Assembly: GCA_950022295.1 (NCBI GenBank)
Contig: OX465600.1
Coordinates: 204,195,782 to 204,259,781, forward strand
DNA from: Bromus sterilis
Lineage: Eukaryota > Streptophyta > Magnoliopsida > Poales > Poaceae
DNA length: 64,000 nt
Direction: 5' to 3'
This document shows, piece after piece, positions 32,285-40,628 of this stretch; positions within the stretch are counted from its first letter, which is position 1, and each line of letters opens with the position of its first letter. Below the pieces are notes generated by a model, which was not told the DNA's origin, did not search any database, and saw only the letters and a program-made list of their open reading frames with translations. The position numbers and the translations under genes were made by a program.

Positions 32285-32727
32285 TGACGAGGGGGTGAAC
32301 CCACGACTCCTACATATAGGCCTACCCAGTGTCCCTGAAGATAGAAGGCCCATGAAGACCTGCACCCACCTTGGCCTGCTAATTGGCACCGACGTAGGAG
32401 TCTGTGACTCACGAGGAAGGTGCGAAGACCTGTCGTACGGAGCAAGCTAGGGTTAGGAAAGCTTACCTGTAAACGTAGATGAACTCAACGAGACCTAGCC
32501 CAGTATATAAGGGCTAGGAGGGGCGACGCCAAAGGCATCCAATATCATCTGTAACCCTAGCCTTGAGCACTCCAGCCTTGGCATCCACTGTAATCGCATC
32601 TCCCTCATCAATAATATCGAGCACGAACGTGTCCTCCTGTTTGCCGACGAGCTCTCGTCCAACCTGTGCCTCTCATGACTAACCCAGGGTCCCTGACCAT
32701 GGGATTTGCCGGGGTTGATCCCCGTCA
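32285..32727 (+). repeat. Tat2 5' LTR
   Basis: It begins TGACGAGGGGGTGAACC and ends GATCCCCGTCA, the reverse complement arrangement of the Tat1 LTRs. A TATA box, GTATATAAG, lies at 32513-32520. Length is 443 bp against 446 bp in Tat1. Confidence 0.92.
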
Positions 32728-32729
32728 AT

Positions 32730-32745
32730 TGGTGCCGTTTATGGG
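32730..32745 (+). other. Tat2 primer-binding site
   Basis: TGGTGCCGTTTATGGG lies two bases after the LTR. It differs from the Tat1 site (TGGCGCCGTCTGTGGG) at three positions, as expected for mutational decay. Confidence 0.7.
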
Positions 32746-33384
32746 AACTACACAGGTTGGGATCACGATCTCGGCGGTCCCGTCTTCAGCAAGCCACAAC
32801 TCAAGGGCAAGGACCAGATCTAGCCCACTCGAAGGATTCAAGATCACGGCGAACATCTCTGCCACCCCATCAAGATCGCTCGGGCTACAGCTGTGCCAGG
32901 ACCAATACTACGGTAACGGCCAAGTGCAGCGTCAGCAGCGAAGGAATCGACGACCCAGAAGAACGGCGAGAGGCCTCTACGAAGGAATTCCACTCGACGA
33001 ACCGCGACGCGCAGCGGAGGACTCACAAATCTTTCGACAACCCACCGCCTCCCGGGCACCCGCCGCACATCAAGACGACGACTACGAGATCGAAACCATC
33101 AATCAGCAGAACAATCGCCAAGGAAGAAGGAATCGACGACCCAAAAGGCGCGCACGGGATATCTACGGCGAGGCCCCACTGAACGAGCCACGTCACGCAG
33201 CCGTGCAACCGACGGCCACTCGACGACACGCCGTCGCACGAGCACCTGCCGCCAGCCAGGACAGCGACTCTGACACACCGGTAGGTGAGTACTATGACCC
33301 AGATCGAAGGCCAGATGAATTCGCCAACCTCATCAAGAAGCAAGATATGAGTCGAGGAATCGAAACCGACCCACGCTTCCACGA
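32746..33384 (+). pseudogene. gag: Tat2 gag, N-terminal part
   Basis: The frame is open from inside the LTR (about 32666) through TTQVGITISAVPSSA, an Arg/Gln/Pro-rich region with two RNRRPRRTARGLYE / RNRRPKRRARDIYG repeats, and an acidic block (SQDSDSDTPVGEYYDP), to RFH at the Tekay insertion. The continuation at 47435 (EHPADHEKIFRISRRK) is in frame once one copy of the cacga duplication is removed. The two internal RNRRP repeats look like a tandem protein duplication. No Gag core domain is recognisable. Confidence 0.75.
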
Positions 33385-35402
33385 TGTCAGAACCCTCTGT
33401 TAGGTAATGTGCTAGGATCAAGTAACCTTGCATCATGTCAATTTTTCAAAGGAAATCAACTTCAAAATCCAAATGGGAGAAGGAACACCCCCCCAGATGA
33501 ATTAATTCAAAAGGCCAGATAAAAATCTTCTCCAAAAATTCATGTTAGATTTTTGAAAAGTCTTATAAATGAGTGTGATCACATATCAAGTGATGTGGGA
33601 CCCATCCCATGCTCATAGATTTTTCAAATAATCAAACAGTGCCTTGGAATTATTGAAATACCCCTATTTGATTTAAAATTCAAATCTTTTGAATTTTAAA
33701 AATGTTGAAAGTTTATGAGTGGCTAGTCTATATTATTATGAGGCCACATAAAAGTTTTCAGCATTTAATAAAATGTTTAGCTATTTATTTTAGCTAAACA
33801 GAACAAATGTCAGAAAAGAAAATTAGAAAAGAAGTCAGAAATCCTTACCTGGCGCCCAGGCGAAGTCAGCCCACCCCAGCCCAGCCGGCCCACAGGGGCA
33901 GGGGCGTCTTCTTCCCCCTCCCGCGCCTCCAAGCTGCTCGGTGGAATGCCACCGAGCTAGCCGGAGACGACACGTCGCCGTCGAGGAGCTTCCAGGCCTC
34001 CCCGTGGCTTCTTCTCGCACCTGGAGACTCCCCGCAGCCTCCGCAGTCCATTCCCCCCCCTCCACGAGCTCCCTCCCCTCCTCTCTCGCCCGTTTCGTCG
34101 TCGCCCGAGAAGAACGCCGGAACGCTGGAGCGCCGTCGAGCCCCCGTTTCGTCATCGTCTTCATCGACCTGCGAAAGGAATCGAAGCAGGACGCCTCCAC
34201 GAGCTCGCTAGCTTCGTCGTCTTCATCGCCGGCCGCCGTGGATCGACTTCAAATTCCGGCAGCTCCAGCGCCTCCCCGAGCAAGCCACCACTCCAGATAG
34301 ATTCAGGGTGAGCTCACGGCCGGAACCCCTCACTTCTCCCCCTCGTTTGCTTCCTCTAGCCGGATCCGCCATGGACGCAGGAGCTCGTCGCCGCCATGGT
34401 CGTCATCCTCCTCGCTCAGTGCTCGTCGTGAACCCCTAGTGCACGCGTTTGACTCCTGCACGTGCTAGTGTTTGAACGAGCCCCGAATCAACTCCAACCG
34501 TGCACCACAACGACATCTACGACCTCGCCGGTTCTCTGTTTCCGCCGGAGTCGTCACCGTCGTCGCTCCCGACCTCCCCGTGACCCCCTGTTACTTCCAG
34601 ACGACGCGGAAGACCTCCAGGAGCAAGTCGGTGCCCTCCGTTTCCCCTCCCGTGGACCCTAGGCCATTCCGGCGAGTGCGCCGCCGTGGCCAGGCCACCG
34701 GCGTCAAGCCGCCGGTGGGTTAGCCCTTAAGCACTCAGCTAATGACCCCCTGGGTCACTGACCAGTGGGCCCAGTGGCTTAATGAAGCCAATGGATTAAT
34801 TTAACCCACGGGTTAAATTAACCCAGTCACTTACACCCTGGACCCACATGTCAGCTGACGCAATAAATCATTTTATGAATTTCCAGAAAATCAAAATGAA
34901 TTAAAAGAATTCCAGAAATTCCAGAAAATACCCCAAACTTTGGAAATTCATAGAAAATTCATATTAACTCCAAATTGGACAAATAATATATGAAAAATGA
35001 TCAGGAGAAAATTATCTTTCCAAATATGCAACTTTCAACTCTGTTTGAGTTGAATTTAAAATGTGATCAGTAGCATTTTCTATTTGAATTAAATGAAATT
35101 AAATCAAATTCAAATCAAATATTTTTGCAACTTGAACCATAGCAACATGCTACATTTCAATCACACATCAGAGGCATATCATACACATTTCCAAAAGGTT
35201 CAAAATGATCAAACTATGTCACATGCAACTTGGTTAATTTGAATTCAAATGTGGAGTTTGAATTTGCAATTCAATTTGCAATATACTCCATTTAAATGGA
35301 ATGCTCAACACATCAGTATCATGAACATCACCATTTCAATCTTATTCATGTGATTGTGCATTGTACATTATGTTGATCCTATGATTGTCATGTTGCTGAT
35401 AG

Positions 35403-35656
35403 ACGTGGAGCCGGAACCCGAGGTCACCCCCTTCGTTGAAGACCCCGAACCCGAACCTCGTCAGCAAGGCAAGCAAACCCCCATTGATCATGTCGATAAA
35501 AATCCCACTTCCCTCTCATGTCTCGCTTATGCATTGTTTAGGATGATCACCATGCTTTGTTTCTACCGCATAGAAGAACCCATTCCTTTGCATGACCTAT
35601 CATTTTGTCACAGTAGTAAGCAAACCACAATCCTAGCAAATGTAGGAGTTGTTTGA
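35403..35656 (+). other. LTR-internal acidic reading segment 1 with acceptor-like start
   Basis: After ATAG (AG at 35401-35402) the frame reads VEPEPEVTPFVEDPEPEPRQ then QGKQTPIDHVDK, and stays open to TGA 35654-35656. Equivalent positions follow TAG in the other copies: A (minus, from 543; VEVEPEQEASPFVEDPKPEP), D (from 45441), E (minus, from 63910; MEPEPEITPTIEDTQYDP) and B (minus, from 13391; VSETEITPEAEEQ then stop). Acidic character and frame are kept although bases differ. It may be an exon of a spliced LTR transcript; function is unknown. Confidence 0.4.
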
Positions 35657-36613
35657 TATCATGTGGCCCCTGCAATGTTATCGCTTATTGCATGCTTAGT
35701 ATGATACCATGTTGTTACTGTGATGTGAGTCGGGATGGGAATGATCATGTTGATGATAGTAGAAAAGTATTGGTGAATCGACCCTAATACAAGGTGAACG
35801 ATGAGAGGCTGTGTAGGAGTAGACGGTGGGTTGTCTCGTTGAACACCGCCCTAGTACGAGTTCTTGTGTGGTGATCCAAGATGAAGAGTACAACCACACA
35901 TTGGGCTCACTGACCCCTCTCAAATTACTAACTCAACCCTTTCGATGTCCAGATGTCGCAATAGTTCGGAGTTCTGGTAGGTCTGTGGCCTGGATGCTAA
36001 GTGAGAGAACGGCTCATCCGAGACCGGCTGATGAACCACGCACACATCACTTGGGTCCACTTCGGTAAACCGGCCGGGTTCACGATTGTGGTAACCAACC
36101 CAAGTAGGCGGCTTTCTTGGACTAGATCGTCTATGAGGTAACAGTTTTGGTGAGCATCCTCGCTGGCACCCCTTGAATGGTGTCGAGATCAAAGGCGGTA
36201 AATGATGATCATGTGTGTGTAGCGGTACACCCTTGCAAGGTTAACTAAACTATTCGAATAGCCGCGTCCGCGGTTATGGACTGCTTGGAAAGCTGAGCTT
36301 GATTATTAGATAACTTGAACTGGATACTTCTAAAACACACCAAGATAAGTGTGAGTGCTATGGCGTGCTTTCTCATGGGGAAGTCGAGGAAGGCACCATA
36401 GTGGTGTATTGATTGGAGAAAGTAGTGGACTCGTGTACGCTTCTTACCTCAAGTCTGGTACTCGTAGTTCAGGATTAGCCAAGTCAAAGCTGGCACTTCC
36501 GCAAGTGAACCCCACCTCCCTTTACCTTGATACATATGCATGAGTAGTATAGCTCCTATGTAAGTCTTGCTGAGTACGACTTTGTACTCACGTTTGCTTA
36601 TTCTATGTTTTAG

Positions 36614-36663
36614 ATGATGCCACTGACCCCGAAGGTGGCTTCTTCATCGAGCTGGACGACTGA
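36614..36663 (+). other. LTR-internal acidic reading segment 2 with acceptor-like start and stop
   Basis: A T-rich tract ending TATGTTTTAG precedes a short frame DDATDPEGGFFIELDD and TGA (36661-36663). Copy D (46652-46701) reads DDATHPEGGFFIELDD and stop. Copy E (minus, 62551-62502) reads DETTDPDGGFFLELDD and stop. Copy B (minus, from 12133) reads DENPDPDGVTFLKVD without the stop. Many differences between C and E are synonymous or D/E, A/T and I/L changes. The AATAAA at 36844 lies about 180 bases downstream, as for a terminal exon. Confidence 0.42.
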
Positions 36664-36843
36664 AGACCAACTATTCTAGTCCCAGTCAGACGACTGGTTC
36701 CCTCGTGGAGGGCTTTGTGTTTAAATAAGGCTTCTTAAGCCATTTGTTAAACTTGTCTGTACTCAGACATAATTTGCTTCCGCTTGTAATGTAATGTTGG
36801 ATCACATGTATGTGATCTCTGTGTGCACTCTATAAGAGTTATC

Positions 36844-36849
36844 AATAAA
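36844..36849 (+). terminator. Poly(A)-signal-like AATAAA in LTR C
   Basis: ATCAATAAAATTGTACAC lies in the 3' third of the LTR; the same block occurs in LTR D near 46880. It would mark the R/U5 processing site. The exact cleavage position is not determined. Confidence 0.5.
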
Positions 36850-37395
36850 ATTGTACACTTTCTAGAGAATTGCAATGGTACCTTCTATTCATACAAGGCA
36901 TGTGTGTTGCGTGTATGTTTATAACATGCATGTCTTTGTATGGGTTTTCGAGACCTTAGTTGTGTTCTGGCTGGCGGTCTTTCATACACCAAGTGGCCCT
37001 TAGATGTGCGCAGCTTGGGGCATCGCGATGCGATTGCTCGAGACTCCGTCTCGGTCACACTTTGTGGTATGATCGAGCCCGCCCTAGACCCCGACTAAGT
37101 GATCGGGCTGAAGTAAGTCTATGTAAGAGTTTTGAGATAGTCGGTAGTATGGTTGAGGCGACTTGTCTTTGAATATGGGAGTTCACCACCCATATCATTT
37201 GACTTGTGTGCGGACGATGAGGACCCATCTCAGTTGATCATCCGGCCTGGATGGGATGCCCCTCACGTACGATGCTTTCCGAGAATGTTCAGTGCTTGGC
37301 CTTGTCTGCTTAGACAAGTGGGTGCGGTTCTCGGCTCTCCATATGACTATGTCTTAACTGTACTTGCATACGCTAACCCCGGGTCCCGACAGACT

Positions 37396-37407
37396 TGGTA
37401 TCACAGC
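37396..37407 (+). other. Tekay primer-binding site (initiator tRNA-Met type)
   Basis: TGGTATCACAGC lies 4 bases after the LTR. It differs from the standard TGGTATCAGAGC by one base. This primer is usual for chromoviruses. Confidence 0.88.
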
Positions 37408-37810
37408 AGGACTGACTGTAGGAATAGTAGCCTTGGCCGAAGTCGAGTCTAGCTTGCTATAGTTATATAGTTACTCTAGGTATATAATGGAACAACGTAA
37501 GGCTTCTTTTTTCTCCTTACCCCCTTCGTTCTGATTTCTGAGTCAATCTCTTCTTATTCTACGGGAAGATAGGACTAGGCTCTCCTCTGTCTGATTACAA
37601 CATCTCGTTTTTTGCTTCCTTGTAGCCGTAGGAAAGTTGTGACCGGTTTGTTAGAGTGATTATGCTCCCTGTTTTGTTACATCGTATGTAAGTGTTGTTT
37701 CTATGTTGTAAGAAATTTTCTTTTTCTTGCAATTACAGCCGTTATGCTGTTCGAGTCATTCCAGGTTTATCTCATAATCTGATGCATTTGCAAACTCCTT
37801 TCTATTTCAG
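37408..37810 (+). other. Tekay untranslated leader, possible intron end
   Basis: This T-rich, non-coding leader lies between the primer-binding site and the extra ORF. It ends in CCTTTCTATTTCAG at 37810, a good plant 3' splice site immediately before the extra ORF's open frame. No coding content is seen. Confidence 0.45.
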
Positions 37811-38590
37811 ATAGCAGATCTTCCCCCTCGGCAGATTGTTCGTTTGACCAGGTTCCTTGGTGTGCGTGGCCATCCCGCCACGTTGATCGAGATGATGTCC
37901 TATGTGGGTTATCGGTGGTACCCTGAGTACACCATCGAGGAGCAGTTTCACGACTTCAACCAGACGCAGTTCCACTGCATTGTCCGGATCTATCCGCACC
38001 ACGTTGGAGTCACTCAGCCTATCCACTTTGGACAAGGCATTGGCGTTACCGAGAACATGGCTGTGCAGGATGCTGCATACTCATGTACGACACTGCTGAG
38101 AGAGGAGCACACTTTGCTGAGAGAGACTTCTTTCCGCTATATCCCTGCTGCACTTCCAGGAGAAGAGGGATATTACACCGGACTCTACTCAGATCACTCT
38201 GTAGAGGATCCCGCACTTCATATGACTGCTAGGTTTGCTAGTGACAGAGATCGTGATGCACGCGCTCTCCGTTTTGAGCTCCACGCTACTCGTGTTCGTC
38301 TGTACCGAGCACTGACACTCTTGGCACCCTTTGTGAGCGTGGGATCAGTTGAGCATGATGCGATCTACCCAGTGAGGACTCAGATGCCTTCTCGAGTTGC
38401 TTGGCCCGAGATTGGAGGCATTTTTCCACCCCGTGGTCCTTTACTTCCACCCTACACTGTACCTAGGCCCCATCCTTGCCCAAATGGATATCAGGGTCCA
38501 CAAGCCTCCGTGTTTTCCGATGGTCATCTCCAACTACCGGGATACGCGGGTAACTTTTATGAGGACTACTATGGAGATGGAGATGAGTGA
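37811..38590 (+). CDS. Extra ORF upstream of gag, dsRBD-like spacing, intact
   Basis: An uninterrupted frame runs from the acceptor-like site at 37810 to TGA 38588-38590. The first in-frame ATG is at 37892; a TTG at 37844 gives 248 residues, so start by splicing or at 37892 is more likely. Counting from 37844, residues 43-50 (FHCIVRIY) look like a beta strand, and residues 63-83 (GQGIGVTENMAVQDAA, then LL) match the spacing G-x-G-x-S/T-x3-A-x3-AA-x6-L of the second half of a dsRNA-binding domain. The RNA-contacting lysines of that motif are missing. The C-terminal third is Pro/Tyr-rich with an acidic end (FYEDYYGDGDE). It lies 331 bases before gag in the same orientation. It is the only long intact frame of this element. 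Confidence 0.6.
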   Translation: MADLPPRQIVRLTRFLGVRGHPATLIEMMSYVGYRWYPEYTIEEQFHDFNQTQFHCIVRIYPHHVGVTQPIHFGQGIGVTENMAVQDAAYSCTTLLREEHTLLRETSFRYIPAALPGEEGYYTGLYSDHSVEDPALHMTARFASDRDRDARALRFELHATRVRLYRALTLLAPFVSVGSVEHDAIYPVRTQMPSRVAWPEIGGIFPPRGPLLPPYTVPRPHPCPNGYQGPQASVFSDGHLQLPGYAGNFYEDYYGDGDE

Positions 38591-38921
38591 GACCGCCTGT
38601 GGTCTTACTTAGTGATGATGTAGTAGTATCTTAGTATATTGTAAGCAATGTGTCTAAGTTCCAGAGGCTTAGATAAATAATGTATAGGAAGTCAGAGTGC
38701 CTCTGAAGGATGTATCATCTTCATCACGTTTGTATTAGCTTGGTGCTTGTACTAAAACGATGTATGGTTTGTATGACAGCTTGTGAATATATGGCTTGTA
38801 TGCTCTATCACCATGTTGTCAAGATGATTACTTCCTTTGCTCTGTAATCCTTCCAGTACTTCAATACCTTGTTTAGACTCTTCAAATCAACTCTGTTTGA
38901 CTTTGGTTTTTCACCTTCAGG
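38591..38921 (+). other. Spacer between extra ORF and gag, ends in acceptor-like site
   Basis: This non-coding spacer is rich in GTA/TGT. It ends TTTTTCACCTTCAG at 38920, one base before the gag ATG at 38922. Such a site would allow the extra ORF to be removed by splicing to make gag the first ORF. No donor is assigned. Confidence 0.45.
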
Positions 38922-39866
38922 ATGTCTGAAGGAACCCGTGGCCAGGTTGGTCGTAACCAAGGTCGTGGGAATGACCAGGAGGAAGGCAACCTTCGACCCC
39001 CACCCACGATGACACAAGTTCTGATGGAGGTCGAGAGGAACCGTCGTGACTCTCACCACCTGCTGGAAGTCATTGCACGCAACACCACTCAGCAGTGCAA
39101 TGAGTTGGTGTCCCTGAACGACTTCATCCGACTTCATCCCCCGGTTTTCAGTTACTCCACCGAGCCCCTTGATGCCGATGACTGGCTTCGCAGCATCGAG
39201 AGGAAGCTTCAAGCAGGCCGTGTTGCAACTGGTGACAAGGTCAGCTATGCCACCTATCACCTCGAAGGTGCAGCTAGTTCTTGGTGGGAGAACTTTCTGA
39301 ATATGCGTCCCGTTGGACCACCTGCATCTTGGGAGGAATTCTGCACTTCTTTCCGCGAGCACCACATTCCCAAGGGTCTTATGGACCGCAAGCGTGAGGA
39401 GTTCTGCAACCTCACTCAAGGCAGAAGGACCGTAGATGAGTTTAGTCGTGAGTTCAACCGACTGGCTCGTTATGCTACCGAAGAAGTCTCCACCGACTCC
39501 AAGAAACAAGAGAGGTTCCGTCGTGGCCTCAACACTGGACTTCGTCGTGAGCTCAATCTTCATGACTTTGCCACATTCCAGGTCCTTGTCAACAAGGCCA
39601 TCAAAGCAGAGGACATGAACACCCCCAACGATTTCCGCAAACACCCCAGAGATGATGGTTCATCCAGTTCTAGCTCCCAGAAGCGCAAGATCTGGATCGC
39701 AAACAGCATGTTCCGCCAGAACAACCCACCGAGGCCATCCTATGTGGCGCCTCGTCCACCCACCCAGTTCCACCCAGCTCCACCAAACAACCCAGCTCCA
39801 CGAACTGTTTTCGGAGCCTGTTACAAGTGTGGTCAGGCAGGCCACTATTCTCGTGAGTGTCCCTAG
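38922..39866 (+). pseudogene. gag: Tekay gag
   Basis: The frame is 314 residues from ATG 38922. The N-terminus is Gly/Arg/Gln-rich. The retrotransposon Gag core includes PVFSYSTEPLDADDWLRSIE, YATYHLEGAASSWWENF, WEEFCTSFREHHIP and FSREFNRLARYA. A basic linker and one CCHC zinc knuckle, CYKCGQAGHYSREC, lie near residues 299-312. The product would form the particle and bind RNA. Directly after the knuckle, TAG (39864-39866) interrupts a frame that otherwise continues into protease without a shift, so gag and pol form a single-frame polyprotein as in other chromoviruses. Confidence 0.92.
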
Positions 39867-40619
39867 AACCAGCTCCAACACCAGAATGCTCCACCCCGTG
39901 CCGGAGGCAACAACAGCAACAATGGTCGTGGCAAGCCACCCCAGAAGGTCTACACCGCCAAACCCGCTCCTCCCGCCACTCGTGGACGTGTGAACCAGAT
40001 TGCCGCCGAAGAGACTGACGACACCACTGACGTCATTCTTGGTACGATCCCAGTCAATTATGTTCCTACTTCCGTTCTTTTCGACCCAGGAGCATCTCAT
40101 TCATTCATGTCGGAAAGTTATGCACTTCTTCATGAGTTACCCTTTGTTGATTTGTCCACCCCAATGATTATTCAAACTCCAGGGTCAAGATGGCAAACTA
40201 ATAGAGTGAGCCATGGTAATCAAATTGCAATTGAGGGTTTAGTATTCCTTGCTTCACTCATAGCCCTCAAGTCTTCAGACATTGATGTCATCCTTGGCAT
40301 GGATTGGCTATCAAGACAGAATGCCTACCTGGATTGCAAAGGCAAATCCTTGAAACTCACCCACCCTTCAGGCCAAACCGTCAACTATACCTCACCCAGA
40401 ACAAGAACCCAAGTGCATTCCTTGAATGTACTTCCCCTTCCCGAACTTGAAGATATTCCGGTGGTTAGTGACTTCCTGGATGTCTTTCCTGAAGAGCTGC
40501 CAGGAATGCCACCCGACAGATGTGTGGAGTTTATAGTGGATCTTGCCCCAGGAACCGCACCAATTTCTAGACGCCCCTACAAAATGGCCCCACGTGAGTT
40601 AGCTGATCTTAAAACCTAA
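39867..40619 (+). pseudogene. pol: Tekay protease and linker
   Basis: The same frame as gag continues. A Pro/Asn/Gly-rich linker is followed by VLFDPGASHSFMSESYALLH, the aspartic protease site with DPG where D-S/T-G is usual. Next are DVILGMDWLSRQNAYLDCKG and the linker with FPEELPGMPPDRCVEF and ISRRPYKMAPREL. A TAA at 40617-40619 breaks the frame just before reverse transcriptase. Confidence 0.88.
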
Positions 40620-40628
40620 CTCGAAGCT

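Larger units (their letters stand above)
33385..37391 (+). repeat. Tekay 5' LTR, copy C
   Basis: It starts TGTCAGAACCCTCTG and ends CCCCGGGTCCCGACA. An AT-rich start (33400-33840) is followed by a GC-rich, C/T-rich leader (33880-34730), an AT-rich middle (34850-35400), the two short acidic segments (35403 and 36614 onward), a poly(A)-type AATAAA at 36844-36849 and the end block. Pro/Ser-rich open frames in the GC-rich leader occur on both strands and are compositional. Confidence 0.95.

Noticed and set aside
33807..34723. Several long Pro/Ser/Arg-rich frames on both strands in the GC-rich part of the Tekay LTR (also 43808-44761)
   Set aside because: Frames overlap on both strands, have low-complexity GC-driven composition and shift between the two LTRs at the indel. 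They are better explained as open frames by chance in GC-rich leader.
37844..37846. TTG at 37844 as the start of the extra ORF
   Set aside because: Plant cytosolic initiation at TTG is unlikely. The frame is open upstream to an acceptor-like AG at 37810, and an ATG lies at 37892.
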